A stretch of 10,006 nucleotides of DNA from CAZAYP01 sp964489425 [NCBI: uncultured Verrucomicrobiota bacterium]. Lineage in GTDB: Bacteria > Verrucomicrobiota > Kiritimatiellia > RZYC01. The notes under the pieces are model-generated. The model saw only the letters and a program-made list of their open reading frames with translations, made no database searches and was not told the origin of the DNA. The stretch is from the NCBI GenBank assembly GCA_964489425.1, contig CAZAYP010000127.1:1-10006 (forward strand), in the 5' to 3' direction. Of this stretch, positions 1-7,208 are shown piece after piece; within the stretch, counting starts at the first letter, position 1; every line of letters starts with the position of its first letter. Both the position numbers and the translations under genes were made by a program.

Positions 1-52
1 ACGTCGCGCTCAGCGTCAAGCATTATTTACCGATTATTATGCGTGATTGGTA

Positions 53-88
53 TGAGATCTGAAATTTCAGATCTCAAATTTCAGATCC
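53..88. repeat. 24-bp perfect palindrome plus a third repeat copy, downstream of the porin gene
   Basis: Positions 53-76 are a perfect palindrome whose half is TGAGATCTGAAA. The 12-mer AAATTTCAGATC occurs at 62-73 and again at 76-87, a 14-bp step, so two alternative hairpins are possible: 53-76, or 56-67 pairing with 76-87. It begins 3 bp beyond the stop codon of the leftward-transcribed porin gene, so it could act as a transcript-end hairpin. No T-run follows in either direction, so a standard intrinsic terminator is not supported. It may instead be an edge copy of an interspersed low-complexity repeat family. The remaining bases 1-52 are AT-rich and hold nothing I recognise. Confidence 0.8.
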
Positions 89-91
89 GCG

Positions 92-1447
92 CTAGAACCA
101 GGCTTCCATCTGCACGCCGAAGTTGAGCCCGTGGGTGTTGTCCGCGTACGGCGTGCCGCCCACCTGGCCCTTGAAGTCGTTGTCCCAGCGCGCCAGGGTC
201 ACAAAGGCGCGCAGCACCGGCCGCGCGAAGAACGTGTTGTCGAGCGCGATCTGCGGGCACAGCGTCACCTTGCCCACGCCGCCCTTGAGGTCGCCGCCCT
301 GGTCCGGGGCCTGCTCCTGGCTGGTGTAGTCATAGCCCAGCTCCAGCGCGAGGGAATAATTTTTGTTGAAGTAGTAGGTGGGGCGCACGCCGGCCGAGCA
401 CCACTGCGACATGTTGTAGTCGTCCTGGCCGTTGTCCGTGCTCTGGATAATGCCCACGTACATCATGGCGAAGCTGTCCCCGGGCTGCACCACGCCGAAA
501 TCCTGCAGCCGGAGGTTGCGGGACTTGTCGGTCACCGGCGTGGGCGTGGCCCACAGCGCCGATCCAAAATCCTTGGCCACGCTGTTGCCCCACTGCAGGG
601 CGAGGGTGTTGAAGCCCAGGCTGTAATTATAATCGTGGACCAGGCACAGGCCCAGGCCCTGCTCGCTGTCCACCTGGGTGGTGATGGTTTTCTCCTCGTC
701 CCCGTTTTTCAGCTTCGACTCGTACGTGCCGCCCTTGACGTAGGCCGGCAGGGCCACCAGTTGCAGCGTGCCGAACCCCACCGGGATGCCGGCCAGGCGG
801 ATGTCCAGGGTCTGCTTGGAGATCACGCCCACGTCGATCAGGTCCACGCCGTTGTCCGGCGACCCGCGCAGGTAAGCCAGCGACAGGTTGATCGTGTCGT
901 GCAGCTTGAGGTACTGCAGGCCGCCGCCGTAGCCGCTGGTGTCCAGCCAGTAGAAATCGTTGATGTGGATGTCGCGGCGCTGGTAGAACCGGCTGCCCGC
1001 CCATACGCTGGCCTCCGGGGCAAACCCCAGGCCGGTGATTTCGCCGTACGCCTCGCGGATCGAGAACTGGTCCGTATCGGCGGACCACTGGTTATTGTTG
1101 AGCGTCTTGTAGGCCAGCAGCGTTTCCACCTTGCCGCGCGGCCCGGCGCTGTTGCGGTTGAAATCCTTGACCAGGATCGCCTCGCCGTAGGTCTCGGCCT
1201 CGTTGCCCAGGCGGTACTTGGCCGGCGCGCCCGGCGCAATGAACGGCACGCCCTTGCCGCCCTTGCCGCTTTCCAGCACGCCCGAGCGCAGGTACGCATG
1301 GTACTCGAAGTTGGGGTCCGCCGGCGGGTTGGCGACCACGTCTTCCTCGGCCCGGACCGGCCCGGACAGCCAGGCGGCGCATGCCAGCGCCCAGGCCAGG
1401 CTGGCGGGAAAAATCTGCATGCGGCGACGGGAGCTGGGCGTGTTCAT
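92..1447 (-). CDS. lamB: Maltoporin-family (LamB) outer-membrane carbohydrate porin
   Basis: 451-aa precursor of a trimeric 18-strand beta-barrel sugar porin of the outer membrane. The start at 1447 is chosen over an ATG 63 bp upstream because AGGAGGA lies 5 nt before it and a signal peptide follows directly: RRR at 7-9, hydrophobic 12-29, likely cleavage after VRA (33). LamB hallmarks seen: HAYLRSG (50-56), KYRLGNEAETYGE (77-89), VWAGSRFYQRRDIHINDFYWLD (148-169, broken here only by numbering), GVRPTYYF (353-360) and a C-terminal QMEAWF ending in Phe, the barrel-assembly signal. Residues matching E. coli constriction and greasy-slide positions are kept: Y52, Y78, W121, D159, H161, D164, Y166. 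Length matches E. coli LamB (446 aa precursor). The L1 loop (about 58-76) lacks the two Cys that form a disulfide in E. coli. Family assignment is firm; the actual sugar is unknown. It lies 115 bp downstream of the TPR gene on the same strand. Confidence 0.93.
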   Translation of the reverse strand: MNTPSSRRRMQIFPASLAWALACAAWLSGPVRAEEDVVANPPADPNFEYHAYLRSGVLESGKGGKGVPFIAPGAPAKYRLGNEAETYGEAILVKDFNRNSAGPRGKVETLLAYKTLNNNQWSADTDQFSIREAYGEITGLGFAPEASVWAGSRFYQRRDIHINDFYWLDTSGYGGGLQYLKLHDTINLSLAYLRGSPDNGVDLIDVGVISKQTLDIRLAGIPVGFGTLQLVALPAYVKGGTYESKLKNGDEEKTITTQVDSEQGLGLCLVHDYNYSLGFNTLALQWGNSVAKDFGSALWATPTPVTDKSRNLRLQDFGVVQPGDSFAMMYVGIIQSTDNGQDDYNMSQWCSAGVRPTYYFNKNYSLALELGYDYTSQEQAPDQGGDLKGGVGKVTLCPQIALDNTFFARPVLRAFVTLARWDNDFKGQVGGTPYADNTHGLNFGVQMEAWF

Positions 1448-1452
1448 CGGGA

Positions 1453-1459
1453 TCCTCCT
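1453..1459 (-). promoter_or_regulatory. Shine-Dalgarno site deciding the porin start
   Basis: On the minus strand AGGAGGA lies 5 nt before the ATG at 1447-1445. It favours this start over the in-frame ATG at 1510, whose extra 21 residues (Gln/Pro/Arg-rich) would sit in front of a normal signal peptide. Confidence 0.85.
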
Positions 1460-1562
1460 GGGTGGCTGTTCCGGACACTTGTTTTGCGGCACGTCATGGG
1501 CAGTTACCACGCCGCTTCTTTAAGCCAAACCGCCCCGCCTAGTCCAGCAGAATGCGCGCGAA

Positions 1563-2744
1563 TCATGGACGCCGGGCTGGAAGGAGCTGGTTGTAGCGCG
1601 GGTCGGCGCGGATGATTTGCAGGTAGGGCTCGTCGCCCGCGATCAGGACGGCAAACTCGTCCGGGTTATACGCGGCGACCCGCTGCAGAAGGGGCCAGGC
1701 GCCGTCCAGGTCGCCGGCGGCCGTCATCGCGCACGCCATGCCGAACAGGGCTTGCGGGTCGGTCGGCCGCAATCCCGTGGCGCGGCCAAAGGCCCGGATG
1801 GCCGGCTGGGGCTGGCGGTTTTGCAGGGCGACCAGGCCGTAGTTGTACCACACCAGCCCGTCGCCGGGATGATGCTCGGCCAGGGCCTCCATCAGCGCCA
1901 GCGCGTTTTCGCGGTCCCCGGTTTCATAAAGCGCGCGGGCCAGCAGCATGACCACGTCCTTGTTGCGCAGCCCGCTTTCATACACGGCCATCAGGTTGGT
2001 GGCCACGGCCAGCCAGCGCCCGGAGGCGGACTCCATCAGCGCGCGGTCCAGGTGGGTGCCCAGGCGGTTGATATCCTCCTCCCGCGACAAGCCCAGCGTG
2101 GCCTCGTACAGGCGGCGGTACCCCTCGGGCATCAGGGCGCCGACCAGGTCGGACCGGTCGGCGTTCAGCCAGCCCAGGAGCCGGATCAGGTCGGCGATGA
2201 GCAGCCCGCCCCAGTACGCCGTGTTGTGGGGCGGCCGGTCGCGGGCCTCCAGGCAGGCCAGCGCAAACTGCGCGCCGAGGTCGCCGGGCGCGAGGGCCAC
2301 GGCCTGCTCGGCCACCCCGGCGGCCTCCTCAAACCGGCGCTGACGCAGGAGCAGCTGCGCAAAGGCCACCAGGTAGTTGACGTTCCCGGGATCTTCGGCC
2401 AGCACCTGTTGGAAATAGTAGACCGCCTCGTCCGGCCGCCCGGCCAGCGCGGCCGCGGGCGCGAGGAACTTCTTCAGCAGGGGATCGTCGGGCGCTTGCT
2501 CGAGCGCCTTCTGGTAGGTGCGGTACGCCTTGGTGAAATCCCGCTGCTCCGCGTACTCCCGCCCCATCCACAGGTACCCGTCGGTGTAGCGCAGGCTGAT
2601 GGAGGCCACCAGGTCGTCGGCGTCCGGGGGCACTTCCATCAGCGCGGGCATGGCGAAAGGGGTCAGGTCCGCCCGGGCCGGCGGCGCCGCAGCCGCCAGC
2701 AGGGCGGTTGCGCAACACCAGCCGATAAGCAGGATTCTCTTCAT
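1563..2744 (-). CDS. Exported TPR-repeat protein
   Basis: 393-aa protein with a Sec signal peptide (MKRILLIGWCCATALLAAAA, cleavage near ARA-D at 25/26), so probably periplasmic. Two blocks of tetratricopeptide repeats are visible: about 52-85 (YTDGYLWMGREYAEQRDFTKAY), 88-120, 121-153, then about 264-294, 297-328 and 330-362. Typical TPR spacing residues are present (A/G at helix packing positions, P near repeat ends as in APDDP, DPGN, RPTDP). The middle part, about 165-245 (includes WGGLLIADLIRLLGWL), is not obviously TPR and may be a degenerate repeat or a separate helical insert. TPRs bind protein partners; no enzyme motif is seen. No strong Shine-Dalgarno precedes the ATG at 2744, but the signal peptide directly after it supports this start. 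It lies upstream of the porin gene on the same strand, 115 bp away, which allows but does not prove co-transcription. The partner is unknown. Confidence 0.85.
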   Translation of the reverse strand: MKRILLIGWCCATALLAAAAPPARADLTPFAMPALMEVPPDADDLVASISLRYTDGYLWMGREYAEQRDFTKAYRTYQKALEQAPDDPLLKKFLAPAAALAGRPDEAVYYFQQVLAEDPGNVNYLVAFAQLLLRQRRFEEAAGVAEQAVALAPGDLGAQFALACLEARDRPPHNTAYWGGLLIADLIRLLGWLNADRSDLVGALMPEGYRRLYEATLGLSREEDINRLGTHLDRALMESASGRWLAVATNLMAVYESGLRNKDVVMLLARALYETGDRENALALMEALAEHHPGDGLVWYNYGLVALQNRQPQPAIRAFGRATGLRPTDPQALFGMACAMTAAGDLDGAWPLLQRVAAYNPDEFAVLIAGDEPYLQIIRADPRYNQLLPARRP

Positions 2745-2872
2745 GGCCCAACGCCCACTTTAGCCGGGCCAGGCCGGCATTTCACGATCATTCAGCAACA
2801 GATTAGAGATGCGCGCGCGCCGGCCCTGCGGTACACTGGATGGCAGCCGGGGTCCGGATCGACCCCGGGATT
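2745..2872. promoter_or_regulatory. Divergent spacer between the TPR gene and aroB; weak promoter candidate
   Basis: This 128-bp gap must hold the start signals for both directions. The only AT-richer part is 2779-2810. A weak rightward sigma70-like pair can be proposed: TTCACG at 2781-2786, a 17-nt spacer, and TAGAGA at 2804-2809 (4/6 and 3/6 matches). That is poor evidence on its own. From 2811 the sequence becomes a CG-alternating run (GCGCGCGCGCC). No clear operator or terminator is seen. Confidence 0.25.
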
Positions 2873-3994
2873 ATGCAGCGCGAAATCACAGTGGATCTGG
2901 GGCCGCGGTCATACCGTATCCGCATCGCGCCCGGGCTGCTGGCCCAGGCCGGCGACCTGGGCCGCGACTGGGTCGCGGGCCGCCGGTGCCTGGTGGTCAG
3001 CGACGCCCACGTGGCGCCGCTGTACGCCGGCGCGCTGGCCGGCGCGCTGGCCGCTGCGGGCGCGGACGTGCGCCAGGCCACGGTGCCGGCCGGCGAAGCC
3101 GCCAAGTGCCCGGCGCGGTTGTTTGAGCTGTTCGAGGCCGCGCTCGATGCGGGCCTGGACCGGCACGCGCCTTGGATCGCCCTCGGCGGCGGCGTGGTGG
3201 GCGACCTGGCCGGGTTTGCCGCCGCCGCCTACCTCCGCGGATGCCCGTGGATCCAAGTGCCCACCACCCTGCTGGCCATGGTGGACAGCTCCGTGGGCGG
3301 CAAGACCGGCATCAACCTGCCGCGCGGCAAGAACCTGGTCGGCGCCTTCCACCAGCCGCGCATCGTGCTGGCGGATCCCGACGTCCTGCGCACCCTGCCG
3401 GAACGCGAGTACGCGGCCGGCCTGGCGGAGGTGGTGAAGTACGGCGTGATCCGCGACCCCACGCTGTTCGCGTTCCTGGAGCAGAACATCGGCCCGGTGC
3501 GCGCCCGCGAGGCCGGGGCGCTGACGGCGGTCATCGCCCGCTGCTGCGAGATCAAGGCGGAGATCGTCGGCCGGGACGAGTTGGAGGCCGGCGAGCGCGC
3601 GGTGCTCAACTTTGGCCACACCCTGGGCCACGCGCTCGAGCAGGCCGGCAACTACGCGCAGTACCTGCACGGCGAGGCCGTGGCGATCGGCATGATGTTT
3701 GCCGCGCACCTGGCGCGGCGCCAGCTCGGGTTCCCCGCCGCGGACGGCGTCCGCCTGGCGGCCCTGCTGCAGGCCCTGGGGCTGCCCACCCGCCCGCGCG
3801 CGGAGGCGTGGCCGGACCTGGCCGCCGCCATGCAGCATGACAAGAAAGCCGCCGGCGGCGTGGTGCGCTGGGTGCTGGCGGACCGGCTGGGTCAGGCGCG
3901 CCACGGGATCGCCGTGCCGGAGGATGTGCTGCGGCGCACGTATGAAGAAGATCTGTTCCGGGCGCCGGCGGCGCCCGGCCCAGGCAAGGAGTAA
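2873..3994 (+). CDS. aroB: 3-dehydroquinate synthase
   Basis: 373-aa cytosolic NAD- and divalent-metal-dependent enzyme of the shikimate pathway, converting 3-deoxy-D-arabino-heptulosonate 7-phosphate to 3-dehydroquinate. Seen: the NAD-binding GGGVVGD (105-111), the core QVPTTLLAMVDSSVGGKTGIN (128-148, here only indicated), RGKNLVGAFHQP (151-162), LAEVVKYG (184-191), NFGHTLGHALE (246-256) and YLHGEAVAIGM (264-274). By comparison with the family, metal ligands are E186, H249 and H266; active-site D138, K144 and K153 are present, as is DKK (323-325). Length is normal and nothing is missing. An in-frame ATG at 2840 would add 11 residues, but MQREITVDLGPRSY at 2873 lines up with the usual AroB N-terminus. 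Neither start has a good ribosome site, so the start is the least certain point. First gene of the rightward cluster. Confidence 0.97.
   Translation: MQREITVDLGPRSYRIRIAPGLLAQAGDLGRDWVAGRRCLVVSDAHVAPLYAGALAGALAAAGADVRQATVPAGEAAKCPARLFELFEAALDAGLDRHAPWIALGGGVVGDLAGFAAAAYLRGCPWIQVPTTLLAMVDSSVGGKTGINLPRGKNLVGAFHQPRIVLADPDVLRTLPEREYAAGLAEVVKYGVIRDPTLFAFLEQNIGPVRAREAGALTAVIARCCEIKAEIVGRDELEAGERAVLNFGHTLGHALEQAGNYAQYLHGEAVAIGMMFAAHLARRQLGFPAADGVRLAALLQALGLPTRPRAEAWPDLAAAMQHDKKAAGGVVRWVLADRLGQARHGIAVPEDVLRRTYEEDLFRAPAAPGPGKE
3986..3991 (+). promoter_or_regulatory. Ribosome-binding site of the 213-aa gene inside the aroB 3' end
   Basis: AAGGAG lies within the last codons of aroB, 7 nt before the ATG at 3999. 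It supports 3999 over the in-frame ATG at 4008 and implies that translation of the two genes is linked. Confidence 0.8.
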
Positions 3995-3998
3995 CACC

Positions 3999-4640
3999 AT
4001 GTCAGCCATGAGCGAATGGATCGTCCGCGAGTACTTTGAAGCCCTTGGGTTCCTCGTGCGCCAGCCCTGCAAGCACGAGGTGGCCGCGCGCAACAAGCGC
4101 ACCGAGGTGGGCGTGGAGCTGATCGTTGCCAACCCGGCCGTGGCCGCGGGTGGCTGGCCCACGGGCATGGTCTGGTCCGGCGCCGACCTGGCCCGCGTGG
4201 GCCAGGCGATCGTCAGCGTGCGCGGGTGGCACACGGAGCGCTTCAGCCCCAAGGTGCTGGCCCAGGCGCCGGAGATCGTGCGCTTCGCGCGCGAAGACGT
4301 GGTGCGCAAGGCCGCGCGCATGCTGCCCGCCGGGCCGGTGGCGAAGATCCTGTGCATCCCGGACCTGGCCGCCAGCCGGACGCTGCAGGCCCGGTTCCTC
4401 GAGGAGCTGCGCGCCGGCGGGGTCGACGGCGTTTTGCTGTTCAGGACCATCCTGCTGGAGCTGATCGCCCGCGTCGAAGCCTCGAAAAACTACGACAAGT
4501 CCGACGTGCTGCAACTGCTGCGGATCCTGAAGAACTACAACTTGCTCAAGGACGCCCAGATGGAGCTATTCCCCACGCGCCGGCGCCTGCGCCTGCCCAT
4601 ATCCCCGGACGCGGACGCGGCGCCGGCCCCCACCCCATGA
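3999..4640 (+). CDS. Conserved-looking protein of unknown function between aroB and dprA
   Basis: 213 aa, no signal peptide or membrane segment, so cytosolic. I do not recognise a named family. Visible layout: helix WIVREYFEALGF (7-18), then strand-like LVRQP; a basic stretch CKHEVAARNKRTE (24-36) leading into VGVELIVANP (37-46); strand QAIVSVRGWHTERFSP (69-84); a helical region with paired charges (86-108); strand AKILCIPDL (115-123); helix LQARFLEELRAGGVDGVLLF (129-148); a helical C-terminal part (150-190) and a Pro/Ala/Asp tail. The order helix, strand, E/D-containing strand, then a strand ending in xVRGW loosely recalls the PD-(D/E)XK nuclease-like fold, but the expected E-x-K would read S73-V-R75, so any such relationship implies an inactive or diverged site. 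That reading is speculation. The stop overlaps the dprA start (ATGA at 4637-4640) and the gene begins 4 nt after aroB. The good ribosome site and close packing make it a real gene. Confidence 0.85.
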   Translation: MSAMSEWIVREYFEALGFLVRQPCKHEVAARNKRTEVGVELIVANPAVAAGGWPTGMVWSGADLARVGQAIVSVRGWHTERFSPKVLAQAPEIVRFAREDVVRKAARMLPAGPVAKILCIPDLAASRTLQARFLEELRAGGVDGVLLFRTILLELIARVEASKNYDKSDVLQLLRILKNYNLLKDAQMELFPTRRRLRLPISPDADAAPAPTP

Positions 4641-5767
4641 ACGAACGCGAAGCCTACATTGGCCTGAACATGATCTCCGGCCTGGGGCCGGTGCGCGTGC
4701 GCGCTTTGGTTGCCGCGCTCGGGTCGCCCGCGGCCGTGTTCAGCGCCACGGACCAGGACCTGCGCGGGGTCAAGGGCATCGGCCCGGAGCTGGCCGGCGC
4801 CATCCTGGCGCAGCGCGACGCGGTGGACCCGGCCGCGGAAATCCAACGCACCGCGGCCCAGGGCTGGCAGATCGTGACCGCGCTGGATCCTGCCTATCCG
4901 GAGCCCCTGAAAACCATCCACGACCCGCCCCTGGCGCTGTATGTCATGGGCACGCTGGCGCCGGCGGACCGGCACGCGCTGGCCCTGGTGGGATCGCGCC
5001 GTTGCACGCACTACGGCCAGACCGTGGCCGACCGCCTGGCCTTCCAATTGGTCAAGGTGGGCTACACCGTGGTCAGCGGCCTGGCGCGCGGCATCGACGT
5101 GGCGGCCCACCAGGGGGCGCTCAAGGCCGGCGGCCGCACCCTGGCGGTGCTGGGCAGCGCCCTGGACCGCCTGTACCCGCCCGAGTGCGCCGACCTGGCG
5201 CAAAAGATCGCGGGCAGCGGCGCGGTGATTTCCGAGTTTCCCCTGGGCCGCGAGCCAGACCGCACCACGTTCCCGTACCGCAACCGCATCGTCAGCGGCC
5301 TGTGCCAGGGGGTGATCGTGGTCGAGGCGCCGGCCCAGAGCGGCGCGCTGATCACCGCGGCCGTGGCCGCGGAGCAGGGCCGCAGCGTGTTCGCGGTCCC
5401 GGGCCGGATCGACGCGCCCGGGTCGCGCGGCTGCCACCAGTTGCTGCGCACCGGCGCGGTGCTGGTGGAAGGCGTGGAAGACGTGCTCAAGGAGTTCGAC
5501 TTCCTGTTCCCGCTGGAGAAAAAAGAGCAGGCGCGCGCCGCCATGACCCGGCCGGAAGTGATGCTGTCCGCCGACGAAGCGGGCGTGGTCCGCGCCCTGG
5601 GCGAGGGCCCGCTGGACGTGGACTCGCTCGCCCGCCGCGCGGCCATCAAGATCCAGAACCTCAGCGCGCTCCTGGTCGGCCTGGAGATGAAACGCGTCAT
5701 CCGCATGCTCCCGGGCCGGATCGTGGAGCTGACCGCGCGGAGCGAGGATTTTACGCCCGGCGTTTGA
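4637..5767 (+). CDS. dprA: DNA-processing protein DprA (Smf)
   Basis: 376-aa cytosolic single-stranded-DNA-binding protein that loads RecA onto incoming DNA during natural transformation; it is also widespread in bacteria not known to be competent. Domains in order: a short helix-hairpin-helix region (about 11-60, with ISGLGPVRVRAL and VKGIGPELAGAI), the Rossmann-like DprA core (about 80-290) and a C-terminal winged-helix domain (about 306-366). Core motifs seen: ALVGSRRCTHYG (116-127), VVSGLARGIDVAAH (145-158), AVLGSALDRLYPPE (170-183), SEFPLG (199-204), FPYRNRIVSGL (212-222) and SGALITA (235-241). Length and motifs are complete. The ATG overlaps the preceding gene's TGA and lacks its own Shine-Dalgarno site, so it is probably translated by coupling. 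No other competence gene is in the window. Confidence 0.97.
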   Translation: MNEREAYIGLNMISGLGPVRVRALVAALGSPAAVFSATDQDLRGVKGIGPELAGAILAQRDAVDPAAEIQRTAAQGWQIVTALDPAYPEPLKTIHDPPLALYVMGTLAPADRHALALVGSRRCTHYGQTVADRLAFQLVKVGYTVVSGLARGIDVAAHQGALKAGGRTLAVLGSALDRLYPPECADLAQKIAGSGAVISEFPLGREPDRTTFPYRNRIVSGLCQGVIVVEAPAQSGALITAAVAAEQGRSVFAVPGRIDAPGSRGCHQLLRTGAVLVEGVEDVLKEFDFLFPLEKKEQARAAMTRPEVMLSADEAGVVRALGEGPLDVDSLARRAAIKIQNLSALLVGLEMKRVIRMLPGRIVELTARSEDFTPGV

Positions 5768-5781
5768 CCCCGCCGCCGGGG
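5768..5781 (+). other. Short GC hairpin after dprA
   Basis: CCCCG-CCGC-CGGGG directly follows the dprA stop: a 5-bp stem with a 4-nt loop and no T-run. It is too small to call a terminator. It is the only structure seen in the 85-nt dprA-pfkA gap, which otherwise carries the pfkA ribosome site. Confidence 0.3.
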
Positions 5782-5840
5782 CCACGGCAGGAAAAATGGC
5801 GTTGCCAACAGCCCGGAAAACGGGTAGGTACCCAACCCAA

Positions 5841-5847
5841 GAGGAGA
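5841..5847 (+). promoter_or_regulatory. Shine-Dalgarno site deciding the pfkA start
   Basis: GAGGAGA lies 5 nt before the ATG at 5853. It favours 5853 over the in-frame ATG at 5796, whose 19 extra residues are unlike the family N-terminus and would place this purine-rich site inside the coding region. Confidence 0.85.
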
Positions 5848-5852
5848 CGGAT

Positions 5853-7208
5853 ATGATTACACCGGACAGCGTCAAGATCGCGAACCTGGGCCCGCGCAAG
5901 ATCAGGTCCCCGCTGCCCCTGACCGTGGCCATGGACGACGGGGTCGGCAACTTCATCCCCGATGAAGACCGCGTCCGCTACGCGGTGGAGGTGCACAAGA
6001 ACAGTGACGCGGCCCCGCCCATCCTCTTCGAGAAGGCCGGCCCGCGCGAGCATCTCTACTTCAATCCCGCGGAAAGCAAGGCGGCCATCGTGACCTGCGG
6101 CGGGCTGTGCCCGGGGATCAACAACGTCATCCGCTCGCTCTACCGCCAGCTGCACATCTACGGCGTGGAGCAGGTGCTCGGCATCCAGTACGGGTTCCAG
6201 GGCATGAACTTCAAGGAAGGCCTGGCGCCGATCCTCCTGACCTCGGACTCCGTGGAGGACATCCACAAGGTGGGCGGCACGGTGCTGGGCTCCTCGCGCG
6301 GGCCCCAGGACCCGGCCACGCTGGTGGATTTCCTGCAGTACGAAGGCATCAACCTGTTTTTCTGCATCGGCGGCGACGGCACCCAGCGCGGCGCCCACGG
6401 CATCTACGAAGAGATCCAGCGCCGCAACGCGGAGATCGTCGTCGTGGGCGTGCCCAAGACCATCGACAACGACCTCATGTACATCTCGCGCTCGTTTGGG
6501 TTCGAGACCGCCATCGAGGTGGCCAAGACGGTCCTCGACTGCGCCCACGTCGAAGCCAAGGGCGCGCCCAACGGGATCGGCCTGGTCAAGGTCATGGGCC
6601 GCGACTCCGGCTTCATCGCCGCCATGGCCACGCTGGCCAGCCAGGAAGTCAACTTCACGCTGATTCCCGAGGTGCCGTTTGACCTGGAGGGGCCGCACGG
6701 GTTCCTGACCGTCCTGCACAAGCGCATCCAGCGCAAGCGCCACGCGGTGGTGGTGGTGGCCGAGGGCGCGGGCCAGGACCTGATGCCTGCCGCCACCGCC
6801 ACGCGCGACGCCTCCGGCAACCTGCTGCACAAGGATATCGGCACCTTCCTGCGCGACAAGATCATCACCTATTTCGCGGAGCAGAAGGTGTCGGTGAACG
6901 TGAAGTACATCGACCCCAGCTACATCATCCGCAGCGTGCCGGCCAACTGCAGCGACAGCCTGCTGTGCGACCAGCTCGCGCGCCGCGCCGTGGATGCCGG
7001 CATGGCCGGGAAAACCGACGCGCTGATCGGGTACTGGAATTCCGAGTTTGTCCATATCCCCATTCCCCTGGCCGTGGAAAAGAAAAAGAAAATCAACCCC
7101 GAAGGCGAGCTCTGGGTCTGCGTGTACGAAGCCACGGGCCAGCCCATGTACTTCAAGCCACCCCTGTTTGCGCCGGGCACGCGGAAGGTGCTCGTTCCGC
7201 CGCCGTGA
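5853..7208 (+). CDS. pfkA: ATP-dependent 6-phosphofructokinase, group II clade X (TP0108 type)
   Basis: 451-aa cytosolic glycolytic enzyme phosphorylating fructose 6-phosphate to the 1,6-bisphosphate. Motifs in order: VKIANLGPRKIRSP (7-20) at the N-terminus typical of this clade, GGLCPGINNVIR (83-94) nucleotide loop, YGFQG (113-117), GGDGT (173-177), PKTIDNDL (201-208, with D205 matching the E. coli catalytic base D127), MGRDSGF (248-254), PEVPF (272-276) and YIIRS (357-361). The phosphoryl-donor signature is mixed: Gly at 176 (GGDG, as in ATP enzymes; pyrophosphate enzymes have GGDD) but Lys at 202 (PKTIDND rather than the E. coli PGTIDND). This pairing is known from plant, trypanosome and clade X enzymes that use ATP, so ATP is predicted, although members are often annotated as pyrophosphate-dependent. 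The C-terminal LAVEKKKKINPEGELW (406-421) also fits the clade. The stop overlaps the next gene's GTG start. Confidence 0.95.
   Translation: MITPDSVKIANLGPRKIRSPLPLTVAMDDGVGNFIPDEDRVRYAVEVHKNSDAAPPILFEKAGPREHLYFNPAESKAAIVTCGGLCPGINNVIRSLYRQLHIYGVEQVLGIQYGFQGMNFKEGLAPILLTSDSVEDIHKVGGTVLGSSRGPQDPATLVDFLQYEGINLFFCIGGDGTQRGAHGIYEEIQRRNAEIVVVGVPKTIDNDLMYISRSFGFETAIEVAKTVLDCAHVEAKGAPNGIGLVKVMGRDSGFIAAMATLASQEVNFTLIPEVPFDLEGPHGFLTVLHKRIQRKRHAVVVVAEGAGQDLMPAATATRDASGNLLHKDIGTFLRDKIITYFAEQKVSVNVKYIDPSYIIRSVPANCSDSLLCDQLARRAVDAGMAGKTDALIGYWNSEFVHIPIPLAVEKKKKINPEGELWVCVYEATGQPMYFKPPLFAPGTRKVLVPPP

Noticed and set aside
131-1615. 494-codon open frame on the plus strand opposite the porin gene
   Set aside because: It is antisense to a clearly recognised LamB gene, is rich in Arg/Ala/His/Val/Gln as expected for a GC-rich shadow frame, and has no family motif.
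1617-3437. 606-codon plus-strand open frame spanning the TPR gene, the divergent spacer and part of aroB
   Set aside because: It is antisense to the TPR gene and out of frame with aroB; low-complexity Arg/Ala/Pro composition shows a shadow frame.
2909-4450. 513-codon minus-strand open frame opposite aroB and the 213-aa gene
   Set aside because: Both plus-strand genes have better evidence (motifs, ribosome sites); this frame shows no domain.
5768-5781. Intrinsic terminator between dprA and pfkA
   Set aside because: The stem is only 5 bp and no T-run follows, so it is listed only as a small hairpin.
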